Part shown: piece after piece, positions 38,782 through 47,327 of the stretch | Layout: the number at the start of each line of letters is the position of its first letter | How positions within the stretch are numbered: the first letter of the stretch is position 1 | NCBI GenBank assembly: GCA_017439405.1 | Contig: JAFSJF010000012.1 | Location: 1 to 64,000, forward strand | DNA from: Bacteroidales bacterium | GTDB lineage: Bacteria; Bacteroidota; Bacteroidia; Bacteroidales; F082 | Direction: 5' to 3' | DNA length: 64,000 nucleotides | The notes under the pieces: generated by a model | Databases searched by the model: none | Told to the model about the DNA's origin: nothing | What the model saw: the letters and a program-made list of their open reading frames with translations, nothing else | Made by a program: the position numbers and the translations under genes

Positions 38782-40008
38782 ATGGAACGTCGAAACCGGC
38801 ATAGCTTCATTGGCCTCGCCCTTTTGCTTACCTTATTAATATTTGGGGGCGTGGTGCAGGGCCAGCCCAAATTGCGGAACTACGAGATTGAGGCCCGTGT
38901 CCATCTCGGCTATCTCTATTTCCAGAACGACGAGTTCCATTCGGCCTTGGCGCGATACAGCCGCCATGCCCCCGCCATCGAGCTGTCGCTGCACCGCAAC
39001 ACCTACGGGCAGCAACGCTGGGAGGTGCTACACAACTACCCCTCCATCGGCCTCACCGCCTACTACTCGCCCCTGGCTTTCCGCAGCGACAGCATTGCCA
39101 AGGAGTTGGGACAAGTGTATGCGCTTTATCCCTTCATCAACTTCCCCATCATCCCAGGCGAGCGCAGCAAGCTGACCTTCAAGTTGGGCGTGGGGCTGTC
39201 GTTCCTAACCAACAAATTCCATCCGCAAGACGGCGATGGAATCCCTGAGGGTTCCTTCCACAACTATGCCATCGGGTCGCACATCAACGCTGCCGTCAAT
39301 CTCTCGTTTGAGTACAGGCAGCGCATCATCGACCGACTGTCGGTGGTGACCTCGGCAGGCCTCACCCATTTCTCTAACGGTGCCACGAGGTCGCCAAACA
39401 TGGGCATCAACATCTTCAGTGTGGCAACCGGGCTGTCGTGGTACTTGACACCACCCAAGGCCAACATCGACCGCCGACTGCGCCCCAAGAACTATCTCTT
39501 TGAATTCGACGGCAAGCGGCATTTCGTCACCGACTACCAATACACCCTAGGCATCAAGGACCTGAGCCAGCAATATGGCACGCACCAATACTTTTTCGTC
39601 CACGACTTAGCCGCCGACTTCATGTTCCAACTCACAGAGCGCGACCGACTTGGCATTGGCGTGGAAGTTGTTTGGGACAACTCCGACAAGATGATGCAGC
39701 CTTATTACAAAGCCTTCCTCAAGCCCGCCGTCCTGCTTTCCTACGAGATGATGCTCGACCGCGTGAGCTTCATGTTCAACTTGGGCATCCGCAAAAACGC
39801 CCCAGGCCCCAACCAAGCCTTCCTCTTCTACCAGAAGTTGGGGCTGCGCTATTACGTCTGGGACGGCCTTTTCGCCTCGCTTTCGTTCACCACCTACGAC
39901 ATCAAGGCCGACTTCATCAGTGTCGGCTTCGGATACCATTTGCAGCACAAATACTACCTACCTCGCCATGAAAAGAAGTCTCACCGCAGCCCTGTTTTTC
40001 CTCGTTAG
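38782..40008 (+). CDS. PagL-like acyloxyacyl hydrolase family outer-membrane protein
   Basis: The start is the ATG at 38782 (MERRNRHSFIGLALLLTLLI, signal peptide), right behind the -7 box TATTTTTGC at about 38766-38774. A beta-barrel-like protein of 408 aa whose middle part has the PagL-type motif TSAGLTHFSNGATRSPNMGI, with the His-x-Ser-Asn pair used by lipid A 3-O-deacylases, followed by SVATGLSWYL. The C-terminal 160 residues are an added barrel-like region seen in Bacteroidetes versions. It probably trims lipid A in the outer membrane. The stop overlaps the start of the DUF2807 lipoprotein by 41 bases. Confidence 0.82.
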   Translation: MERRNRHSFIGLALLLTLLIFGGVVQGQPKLRNYEIEARVHLGYLYFQNDEFHSALARYSRHAPAIELSLHRNTYGQQRWEVLHNYPSIGLTAYYSPLAFRSDSIAKELGQVYALYPFINFPIIPGERSKLTFKLGVGLSFLTNKFHPQDGDGIPEGSFHNYAIGSHINAAVNLSFEYRQRIIDRLSVVTSAGLTHFSNGATRSPNMGINIFSVATGLSWYLTPPKANIDRRLRPKNYLFEFDGKRHFVTDYQYTLGIKDLSQQYGTHQYFFVHDLAADFMFQLTERDRLGIGVEVVWDNSDKMMQPYYKAFLKPAVLLSYEMMLDRVSFMFNLGIRKNAPGPNQAFLFYQKLGLRYYVWDGLFASLSFTTYDIKADFISVGFGYHLQHKYYLPRHEKKSHRSPVFPR

Positions 40009-40762
40009 CCTGATTTCGGCCTCATGCAGCAAGTCCGTCTTCTCCAACGGGATGCCTGTCACCGAAGACCGACCCATCGGCCACTTCCGCGCCATCAGTA
40101 TGCACAATAACGTGAATGTCAAATTGGTAAACGACAACTCGCCGCGCTTGGAACTCACCTGTCCGGCCAATCTAATCGACAAAATCACGACAGAAGTTCA
40201 AGGCGACACCCTCGTCATCAAGAACGAAAACAAGTTCAACTGGCTTCGGAGCACCAACTACAACATCGACCTCACCGTTTACTACGACAGCCTGCGCGAA
40301 ATCAACTACGCCTCCATCGGCGACTTGCGCTGCACCGACCCGCTCATAGGAGTCCCTCACTCGTTTCTGGACACGGTCATCCAAGGAAACGACACGTCTT
40401 TCGTTTGGGAAAGCGTTGACAGAGCCATGTTCCTCTACGTCAACGAAGGCTCTGGCGACATCGACCTGAACTTCGACTGTGAAATCATCAAGAACATGTT
40501 CGTCAATGGGACATCGAAAGTAATTCTCAGAGGGACAACCGGTTACGCCGAGCATATCACGAGAAGCTACGGAATGATTGACGCACGCCACCTGGACTCC
40601 AACATCACAATTGTGGAAACCCTGTCAACCAACAACGTCTATGTATGGGCACGGTCCATTTTGAAGGTACAACTCTACAGCCTTGGCAACATCTACTACA
40701 AAGGCAACCCTGAGATCAGCATTGAGGCCTGCACCAGCGATGGCCGACTCATACCACTATAA
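39968..40762 (+). CDS. DUF2807 (head GIN domain) lipoprotein, 264 aa
   Basis: The start is the ATG at 39968 (MKRSLTAALFFLVSLISASC), a lipoprotein signal with a lipobox Cys (SASC). The mature part is a right-handed beta-helix-like GIN domain: FRAISMHNNVNVKLVNDNSP, LTVYYDSLREINYASIGDLR and repeated strands up to GRLIPL. It is probably anchored in the outer membrane or periplasm; function unknown. It overlaps the PagL-like gene and is likely co-expressed. Confidence 0.85.
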   Translation: MKRSLTAALFFLVSLISASCSKSVFSNGMPVTEDRPIGHFRAISMHNNVNVKLVNDNSPRLELTCPANLIDKITTEVQGDTLVIKNENKFNWLRSTNYNIDLTVYYDSLREINYASIGDLRCTDPLIGVPHSFLDTVIQGNDTSFVWESVDRAMFLYVNEGSGDIDLNFDCEIIKNMFVNGTSKVILRGTTGYAEHITRSYGMIDARHLDSNITIVETLSTNNVYVWARSILKVQLYSLGNIYYKGNPEISIEACTSDGRLIPL

Positions 40763-40851
40763 ATTATTTCCGAAAACAAGATTTTGGTACAATTTTTGCA
40801 TAATTCATGACGCTTTAAACACACTAAAACAAACGACAAAATTCCAATACA

Positions 40852-42204
40852 ATGAAGACCTTCAGATTATTACCGATTATCGCCTTATTCGCTTTTGCGA
40901 GCTGCTCGTCGAACCGGCAGATGGCCCGTGACGACGTTTACTACTCGCCCTACGGCAACCAAGGCAGAAATGTAGCCACCGGCAACGGTTCCTATGTCAC
41001 CCCAAGCATCAGCAGCAGTTCGGAATACGACTACCAAGCCTACTATTCCGACAGCAAGAACTACGCCAGCAACGCAGAACCCATCTATCAAACCACCGAA
41101 ACCGTGACCGACACCAACGGCGTAGTTTACACTACCACAGAGACCTACTTCGATGCCGACTATGCAGCCCGCATCAAGCGTTTCGGAAGCGAGTCCTCCT
41201 CGTCAAGAAGCTATTATGACGACTACTACACCAGCGGAGGGGGAGGCGACACCTACTACATCTACACCAACAGCTACGACCCGTTTTATTGGAACTATTA
41301 CCCAAGCTTCTATTGGGGCTGGAACTACCGTCCATACTGGAGCAGTTATTGGAGCTGGAACTGGAACTTTTACTGGGGCTATCCCTACTCCTACTGGGGC
41401 TGGAATCCTTACTGGGCCTACGGCTGGGGGTATCACGACTATTGGCACCACCCCTACCACCATCATCACCATCACGACTGGTACGACCACGGGGCTCACC
41501 ACGACTATCACGGCAGTAGCAGCCTAGGCAACTATGCAGCCAGCGTCAGGCACGGCAACAGCGGCACCGCCGGATCGATGAGCTATCGCGTACCCACCGA
41601 TGGATCGAGGCAAGGTGGAGCTAGCGCCAGCTCAGGACGCACCGGAGGAAGCCTGTCGAATAACACTGCGACGACATCCCGTCCCACGACAGGCAGCATG
41701 TCGGGCATTGCCACGGGAAGAACCGGAACGGCTAACACCACCGCCCGTCCAAGCACAAGCACCAGACCCACAGCAGGCACCCAAGGCCGCACGGCCACAG
41801 CTACCGCAAGCCGACCGAGTGGCACTGCACAACAAGGAAGCCAAAGCTCGGGCACTCGCCAGACCTACACCTCGCCCAGCAGCACCCGCGCGTCGCGCTC
41901 AAGCTCGGAATACATCCGCCCGCAGCAAAACACCTCAAGGCCATCAGCTTCGTCATCGACAAGCACGAGCAGGCCTTCCAACACAGGCAGCTACAACCGC
42001 AGCAGCTCTTCCAACAGCAACTACAACCGCAGCAGCTCACCTTCAAGAAGCAGTTCCTCCTCGTCGAGCATGAACCGCAGCAGCTCGGGCAGCGGTCGCA
42101 GCTCGGGCGGCAGCTACTGCGGCGGAAGCCGCAGCGGAAGCAGCCACAGCTCAAGCAGCAGCCATAGTTCAGGCGGTGGCCGTTCTGGCGGCGGAAGAAG
42201 ATAA
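40852..42204 (+). CDS. Low-complexity lipoprotein: aromatic, His and Ser-rich, 450 aa
   Basis: A lipoprotein signal (MKTFRLLPIIALFAFASCSS) is followed by three compositionally distinct regions. Residues about 140-200 are packed with Tyr and Trp (FYWGWNYRPYWSSYWSWNWN). A His-rich patch (PYHHHHHHDWYDHGAHHDYH, about 202-221) could bind metal. The last 230 residues are Ser/Thr/Arg/Gly-rich. No enzyme family is recognised. It looks like a surface or cell-wall-associated sticky protein. Long shadow frames on both strands here are consequences of the repeats. Confidence 0.82.
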   Translation: MKTFRLLPIIALFAFASCSSNRQMARDDVYYSPYGNQGRNVATGNGSYVTPSISSSSEYDYQAYYSDSKNYASNAEPIYQTTETVTDTNGVVYTTTETYFDADYAARIKRFGSESSSSRSYYDDYYTSGGGGDTYYIYTNSYDPFYWNYYPSFYWGWNYRPYWSSYWSWNWNFYWGYPYSYWGWNPYWAYGWGYHDYWHHPYHHHHHHDWYDHGAHHDYHGSSSLGNYAASVRHGNSGTAGSMSYRVPTDGSRQGGASASSGRTGGSLSNNTATTSRPTTGSMSGIATGRTGTANTTARPSTSTRPTAGTQGRTATATASRPSGTAQQGSQSSGTRQTYTSPSSTRASRSSSEYIRPQQNTSRPSASSSTSTSRPSNTGSYNRSSSSNSNYNRSSSPSRSSSSSSSMNRSSSGSGRSSGGSYCGGSRSGSSHSSSSSHSSGGGRSGGGRR

Positions 42205-42221
42205 GCAACGCCAATTCAAAT

Positions 42222-42264
42222 AAAAAGACTACCTTTGCAGCTCATTTTGCAAGGTAGTCTTTTT
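42222..42264. terminator. Hairpin overlapping the promoter of the FadL-like gene
   Basis: AAAAAGACTACCTT (42222-42235) pairs with AAGGTAGTCTTTTT (42251-42264), with a loop TGCAGCTCATTTTGC. The 5' arm contains TACCTTTGC (42230-42238), a -7 box for the next gene, so the terminator of the 40852 gene and the next promoter share bases. Confidence 0.75.
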
Positions 42265-42271
42265 TATCGCC

Positions 42272-43738
42272 ATGAAAAACATCATCATAACCCTTTCGTT
42301 ACTCTTTCCAATAGTCGCTGCTTCCGCACAAGGCATCGGCGATGCTTGCCTGTTTTCGCAGACCCAGTACCAAGGCACGTCCAAGGCCTTGGGCATGGGA
42401 AACGCCCTCGGAGCCGTTGGCGGCGACATGACCGCCGTGTGCATCAACCCGGCAGGTTTGGGTCTCTATCGCAGCAACGAAATCACCGCGACGCTGAACC
42501 TCCTCGACAACGTCAGCGCCTCAACCTATTACGGCAACAACGCAACAAGCAACAAGTTCCGCATGACCCTGCCCAACATCGGCTATGTCAACGCGAAGGA
42601 AAGGAGCAACTACCGCGGGCTGCGTTTCACCCAATTCGGCATCGGCCTCACACGAACTAACGACTTCAACCTCCACACATTGGCTATTGGCCTCAACCCG
42701 ACCAGCTCAAAAATCGACAACTACCTTTCACAAATCGACGGACTGTCGCCCGCTGACATCAAAAACGAATTCCCAATGGACATTTACCCCGCTTGGGAAA
42801 CCTATCTCATCGACATCTACCAAGACTCCATCGGCGACTATTACGACAGTCCTGTCCCGCAAGGCGGCATCCGGCAAAGCCAAGAAAACACCTTCAAGGG
42901 ACGGGGCGAAGAATGGACCTTCGCAGGAAGCATGAATCTTTTAGGCCGCTTCTTCGTCGGCATTAGCGCTGGACTCCAACACATCAAGCGCGAAGGCATC
43001 CGCGAGTTTGGGGAACAAATGCCCGACGATGCCGTGGCCAATACTGGCTTCGGCCAATGGTCATTCACGGAGAACATCAGCTCCACCGGCTGGGGCGTCA
43101 ATGTCAAGGCTGGTTTCATCTACCATGCCAACCATTGGTTGCGCCTTGGAGCCGCCTTCCACTCTCCCACCATTTACAAATTCGACGAATCATGGCAAAC
43201 CGAAACCGAATCGCAAATCAACTGGATTACAAACAAATACATCAGCCTCGATTCCCACTATGAATACATTTTCATCAAACCGATGAAATGGGTCGGCAGC
43301 ATGGCTTTCGTGATTAGGCAAAGCGGCATCGTCAGCCTTGACGCGGAATACATCAACTACGGTGCGGCCCGCTTTATGACTGTCGAAAACGACGACTTCG
43401 ACTACGGTCCTACAAACGGAAACATCAAAGACACGTTTGGCAAGACCCTCAACTTCCGCATTGGCAGCGAATGGATGCTCAGCAAAGCCACGTTTCGAAT
43501 GGGCGTCGGCTATTACGGCAGCCCCTTTGGCATAGGAAAGCCTAACGGTAGCCTCAAGAAAGCCTCGGTGGGCATAGGGTTACCCGTCTCAGAAAGCACC
43601 AGCTTCGATTTCGTGTACGAAATGACCTACGGCAAAAACCAATCCACGCTTTATGAAGCCGGAAACATAGGAATTGAACCCGTCACGCAACGGCAGTTCA
43701 AGAGCAATTTCGCCATCACCCTTAAAATTCGGTATTAA
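42272..43738 (+). CDS. FadL/OmpP1-type outer-membrane transporter, 488 aa
   Basis: A signal peptide (MKNIIITLSLLFPIVAASAQ) is followed by the family opening SKALGMGNALGAVGGDMTAV and CINPAGLGLYRSNEITATLN (the NPAG motif of FadL-type proteins). Alternating strands continue to a C-terminal NFAITLKIRY, typical of a barrel end with a terminal aromatic. It would let hydrophobic molecules across the outer membrane. It has its own promoter inside the upstream hairpin and ends at a bidirectional terminator shared with the convergent zinc-ribbon gene. Substrate unknown. Confidence 0.88.
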   Translation: MKNIIITLSLLFPIVAASAQGIGDACLFSQTQYQGTSKALGMGNALGAVGGDMTAVCINPAGLGLYRSNEITATLNLLDNVSASTYYGNNATSNKFRMTLPNIGYVNAKERSNYRGLRFTQFGIGLTRTNDFNLHTLAIGLNPTSSKIDNYLSQIDGLSPADIKNEFPMDIYPAWETYLIDIYQDSIGDYYDSPVPQGGIRQSQENTFKGRGEEWTFAGSMNLLGRFFVGISAGLQHIKREGIREFGEQMPDDAVANTGFGQWSFTENISSTGWGVNVKAGFIYHANHWLRLGAAFHSPTIYKFDESWQTETESQINWITNKYISLDSHYEYIFIKPMKWVGSMAFVIRQSGIVSLDAEYINYGAARFMTVENDDFDYGPTNGNIKDTFGKTLNFRIGSEWMLSKATFRMGVGYYGSPFGIGKPNGSLKKASVGIGLPVSESTSFDFVYEMTYGKNQSTLYEAGNIGIEPVTQRQFKSNFAITLKIRY

Positions 43739-43741
43739 GCA

Positions 43742-43767
43742 CAAAAAAAGGCTGTCAAAGACAGCCT
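43742..43767 (-). terminator. Terminator between the FadL-like and zinc-ribbon genes
   Basis: AGGCTGTC (43749-43756) pairs with GACAGCCT (43760-43767). On the minus strand the hairpin is followed by seven T, so it terminates the leftward zinc-ribbon/Nif3 operon. Confidence 0.85.
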
Positions 43768-43788
43768 CCGATATTGTGTACCAATCCG

Positions 43789-45033
43789 TTAAGCGTTGTA
43801 TTGCGCAATGATGCCCTTGTCAACAAGTATGCGTCCGCAATACTCGCACACGATGATTTTCTTGTGCGTGCAGATGTCCAACTGATGTTGGGGCGGGATA
43901 CGGTTGAAGCAGCCTCCGCAAGCCTCGTCGAAGATGCCGACCACGGCCAAACCGTTGCGGGCATTCTTGCGAATGCGCTTGTAGGCCACCAACAGGCGGT
44001 CTTCCACGAGTTTCTCGCATTCGGCCGAGCGTTTCAGCAGTTGCTCTTCTTCAATCTCGGTGCCTTCCACCAGCGAATTGAGTTCCTCTTTCTTCTCCTT
44101 CAATGAAATCTTCATCTCAAGCAAATGCTGTTGCGATTCGGTCAACTTGAGGTCGATTTCATTTATCCTGGCCGTTGCCTCTCGGATTCTCTTCTCAGAA
44201 AGCTGTATGTCAAGATTCTGATATTCAATTTCTTTTGTCAGCGAATCGTATTCACGGTTGTTGCGGACGTTGTTCTGCTGATCCTCGTATTTCTTGACCA
44301 AGGCCTCTGTCTCCTTGATTTTGATCTTGTAGTCAGATACCTCTTTCTGGTCTTTCTTGCTTTCGGCCTTGAGATTGGCTATGCGCGTCTCATAGCCTGC
44401 AATCACGTCCTCCAAGTCCTGGATTTCGAGCGGCAAGTTGCCACGATAGGCCCGTATTTCATCTATCTTTGAATCCACCTGCTGCAAAGTGTAGAGGGCG
44501 ACAAGCTTCTGCTCAACGCTCACTTCAGTAGGTTCTTCGACCTGATTTTGAGGAGCTTCCATGGCTTCTTCCTTCATTTCGGCCACTTCTTCCTTCACCT
44601 CGGGCTTTTCCTCGACAGGATCGGCAACATCCTTTTTCTCCGCAACCTTGGCCTTTTTGGAAGGCTTCTTCGCCTTTATTTCCTCCGTCACAACCTCTTT
44701 CGCCTCAGCCACTTCCTCGACAGGATTGACGGCTTCCTGATTCTCTTCGGCCTTGGCCTTCTTGGAGGGCTTCTTCACCTCTTTCTCTTCAGCGGTTTCG
44801 GGATCTTTCTCCTTCGCTTCCTGAGCTTGAGTCTTGGTTTCCTTCACTTTAGCGGCTTCAGAAGCATCCTCTTTTGCCTTTTTGGTAGTTTTCTTTGTAG
44901 CCTCAGGCTTTTCAATCACCTGTGCTTCAACCGTTTCTTCTGATTTCGAAGCTGTCTTTTTGGTCTTCTTGACTTCCTTCACCTCAGTAGGTTCCTCTGC
45001 CGAGGCGGCTTCATTATTCACTTTCTTAGCCAT
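43789..45033 (-). CDS. C4-type zinc-ribbon coiled-coil protein with KE-rich N-terminus, 414 aa
   Basis: The first 185 residues are low-complexity Lys/Glu/Ala (KKPSKKAKAEENQEA-like repeats). A long coiled coil follows (about 190-350; LVALYTLQQVDSKIDEIRAY), then the zf-RING_7 zinc ribbon EACGGCFNRIPPQHQ ... IIVCEYCGRILVDKG. It is conserved downstream of nif3 in Bacteroidetes and probably binds nucleic acid or a partner; function unknown. Its start is 4 bases from the Nif3 stop. The low-complexity extension is longer than the about 250-residue core of the family. Confidence 0.9.
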   Translation of the reverse strand: MAKKVNNEAASAEEPTEVKEVKKTKKTASKSEETVEAQVIEKPEATKKTTKKAKEDASEAAKVKETKTQAQEAKEKDPETAEEKEVKKPSKKAKAEENQEAVNPVEEVAEAKEVVTEEIKAKKPSKKAKVAEKKDVADPVEEKPEVKEEVAEMKEEAMEAPQNQVEEPTEVSVEQKLVALYTLQQVDSKIDEIRAYRGNLPLEIQDLEDVIAGYETRIANLKAESKKDQKEVSDYKIKIKETEALVKKYEDQQNNVRNNREYDSLTKEIEYQNLDIQLSEKRIREATARINEIDLKLTESQQHLLEMKISLKEKKEELNSLVEGTEIEEEQLLKRSAECEKLVEDRLLVAYKRIRKNARNGLAVVGIFDEACGGCFNRIPPQHQLDICTHKKIIVCEYCGRILVDKGIIAQYNA

Positions 45034-45037
45034 ATTC

Positions 45038-46147
45038 TTATTTGATTATTCTGACAAAATAATGCACTGAATTTGTATTGGTTTCAGCGATAACGGCTGC
45101 AAAGGTAGGAAATTTTTTCTGAATCAAGCCACGAATTAATTCTTTCGTGAATTGTTCGGTCTCGAAATGCCCTCCATCGACGAGCAAAATACGCCCTTCG
45201 GGGATGAAGAAGTCGTGGTATTTGATGTCGGCGGTGAGGTAGGCGTCGGCCTTTTGGCGCAAGGCATCGCCCATGAAAGGGCTGCCCGAACCGCCACACA
45301 ATGCCACCTTTTTGATTTTCCGTCCGGTCAAGGCGGAATGACGAAGGCAAGGCGAACTGAGGGTTACGGAAACAAGTTGCAGAAAGTCAATCTCTTCCAT
45401 CGGATTTTCCAATTCGCCCACCATGCCGGCTCCCGCTTGCTGGAACTCGTTTTCGAGCGCGAACACATCATAGGCCACTTCTTCGTAGGGATGCACTTTC
45501 AGCATAGCCGCAAGCACTTGATTCAGAGCATGTTTCGGGACAACGGTCTCGATGCGCACCTCGTCCTCGAAATGCACTTTCCTGATTTCGCCGACGTAGG
45601 GATGGGCTTCCCCATTTGCCTTGAACGTGCCCTGCCCTTGCGCGTTGAAGCTGCACGAATCATAATTGCCAATGCAACCCGCGCCCGCTTCGAACATGGC
45701 CTTGCGAACCGTTTCGGCTGCCGACAAGGGCGCGTAAACAACCACTTTCTTCAACTGGTTTTCCAACGGTTGCAAAACGTGCAAGTCCTTCAATCCCAAA
45801 CGCTCGGCAAGGATGCGGCTCACGCCCAAATGGCTGTTGTCCAAGTTGGTGTGCATCGACAGCATGGCGATGTCGTGCTTGATGGCTTTCATCACGGCAC
45901 GCTCGATGTAATTCGTTGGCGTCAGATGCTTCAACCCCTTGAAAATCAACGGGTGATGGCTGACGATGACATCACAATCCTTTGCAATCGCTTCGTCAAC
46001 GATTTCCTCGGTGATGTCCAAGCAAACCAAGGCTTTGTGCGCCTCGGCGTTGAGGTCGCCCACCTGCAGGCCGGCGTTGTCGTAGCTTTCTTGCCATTGC
46101 AAGGGTGCGACCTCTGTAATGCATTTCAAAATGTCGTTTACGGTCAT
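45038..46147 (-). CDS. Nif3-like dinuclear metal-centre protein, 369 aa
   Basis: The start is the ATG at 46147 (MTVNDILKCITEVAPLQWQE); further upstream the frame runs through a GC-rich repeat. Metal-binding motifs are SYDNAGLQVGD, DVIVSHHPLIFKGLKHLTP, LSMHTNLDNSHLGV and, near the end, VDGGHFETEQF. An insert (about residues 130-250, NIF3-specific, KVHPYEEVAYDVF) is present as in the long bacterial form. It is proposed to act as a GTP cyclohydrolase-like or phosphatase hexamer; the biology is unsettled. Operon with the zinc-ribbon gene. Confidence 0.92.
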   Translation of the reverse strand: MTVNDILKCITEVAPLQWQESYDNAGLQVGDLNAEAHKALVCLDITEEIVDEAIAKDCDVIVSHHPLIFKGLKHLTPTNYIERAVMKAIKHDIAMLSMHTNLDNSHLGVSRILAERLGLKDLHVLQPLENQLKKVVVYAPLSAAETVRKAMFEAGAGCIGNYDSCSFNAQGQGTFKANGEAHPYVGEIRKVHFEDEVRIETVVPKHALNQVLAAMLKVHPYEEVAYDVFALENEFQQAGAGMVGELENPMEEIDFLQLVSVTLSSPCLRHSALTGRKIKKVALCGGSGSPFMGDALRQKADAYLTADIKYHDFFIPEGRILLVDGGHFETEQFTKELIRGLIQKKFPTFAAVIAETNTNSVHYFVRIIK

Positions 46148-46156
46148 GTTTCTTTT

Positions 46157-46223
46157 GACGCGAGACTTCGGGACACGAGACACGGGACGGTCTCGCGTCG
46201 CGTGTCTCGCAGTCCCGTGTCTT
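46157..46223. repeat. GC-rich palindromic element, copy B
   Basis: It contains GACGCGAGACTTCGGGACAC and TCTCGCAGTCCCGTGTCT, like 30604-30691. The two halves pair (GACACGGGAC-type arms), giving a stable hairpin. It lies between divergent nif3 and lpxK and is partly transcribed with either. Confidence 0.65.
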
Positions 46224-46277
46224 TTTTCTGAAATTGGCCTCAAAATTAGCGAAATTTCCGTAATTTTGACCCCCAGA

Positions 46278-47327
46278 ATGAGAATTTTACTTCTGCCCAT
46301 AGCGTTTCTCTATCATATTGTGCTAACAATCAGGCACAAGTTGTATGATTGGCGCATCTTGAAAAGTACGGGATTTGAGAAGCCCGTGATTTGCGTGGGC
46401 AACCTCAACCTCGGCGGGACGGGGAAAACACCGCATACGGAATACCTTATCAATATGCTGAAGGGCAACTACCGCGTGGCCACGCTGAGCCGTGGCTACG
46501 GACGCAAGACGAAAGGCTTCCAAATGGCTGATTCCCAAAGCACTTACGAATCCATCGGCGACGAACCCCTGCAATACTCCAAGAAGTTTCAGGGGATTAT
46601 GGTTGCCGTCGATGAAGACCGCGTAAACGGCACGAGAGAACTGCTCTATAGTCCAAACAATGCCGACGTCGTCTTGCTCGACGATGCCTTCCAGCACCTT
46701 AGAATCAAGGCGGGGTTGAATATTTTACTGACGGAATACCAGCATCTTTACTGCGACGATTTCCTTTTTCCCGCCGGCACTTTGCGCGACGTGAAATCCG
46801 CCGCCCGACGCGCCCACATCATCGTGGTAAGCAAGTCGCCCCAAGCGCTTTCCGAAGACGAGAAACAGATGATTATCAAGGAGTTAAAACCAACCAAGGA
46901 GCAGAAGGTGTTTTTCTCCACCTTGGAATACGCCGACTTTGCGCCTTTGAACGCTTCCGCCGGAAGCCTTGATGCCAAAACTGCCGAATCGGCACTGCTG
47001 TTTTGTGGCATCGCGAACCCCAAACCACTGATTGACAAGCTAAAGCAACAGTTCAAACAAGTGGAAGCCATCACTTTCGGCGACCATCACGCCTACGCGG
47101 AAGCCGACATCCATCGCATCCTCGACAGGTTTGAAAACCTCGGCAACGCGAAGAAAATCATCGTCACCACCGAAAAAGATGCCGCGCGATTGGCAAATTC
47201 TCCCTATCTTTGTCAGTTTGAAACGGCGCCGCTATACGATTTGCCCGTCGGCGTGCGTTTCCATGAAGAAGAAAAGTTTAACGAAGAAATATTGAAATAT
47301 GTACGAGAAAATACGCACCACGGTTGA
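46278..47327 (+). CDS. lpxK: Tetraacyldisaccharide 4'-kinase (LpxK)
   Basis: It phosphorylates the 4' position of the lipid A disaccharide at the inner membrane. The start is the ATG at 46278 (MRILLLPIAFLYHIVLTIRH, with the membrane-associating N-terminus). Walker A is NLNLGGTGKTPHTEYL (about residues 43-58). The family continues with TLSRGYGRKTKGF, GDEPLQYSKKF and VLLDDAFQHLRIK. A TAATTTTG -7 box lies near 46260-46268. The stop overlaps the purine nucleoside phosphorylase gene by 29 bases, and lpxH follows two genes later, so two lipid A steps share an operon. Confidence 0.94.
   Translation: MRILLLPIAFLYHIVLTIRHKLYDWRILKSTGFEKPVICVGNLNLGGTGKTPHTEYLINMLKGNYRVATLSRGYGRKTKGFQMADSQSTYESIGDEPLQYSKKFQGIMVAVDEDRVNGTRELLYSPNNADVVLLDDAFQHLRIKAGLNILLTEYQHLYCDDFLFPAGTLRDVKSAARRAHIIVVSKSPQALSEDEKQMIIKELKPTKEQKVFFSTLEYADFAPLNASAGSLDAKTAESALLFCGIANPKPLIDKLKQQFKQVEAITFGDHHAYAEADIHRILDRFENLGNAKKIIVTTEKDAARLANSPYLCQFETAPLYDLPVGVRFHEEEKFNEEILKYVRENTHHG

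Noticed and set aside
41153..42214. Several long frames (Thr-rich, Val-rich, Cys-rich) overlapping the low-complexity lipoprotein gene
   Set aside because: They are produced by the repetitive Ser/Gly/Tyr codons of the real gene; only the 40852 frame has a signal peptide and lipobox.
45152..46231. A 359-codon rightward frame opposite the Nif3 gene
   Set aside because: The Nif3 motifs are intact on the other strand, and the frame has no start region or homology of its own.
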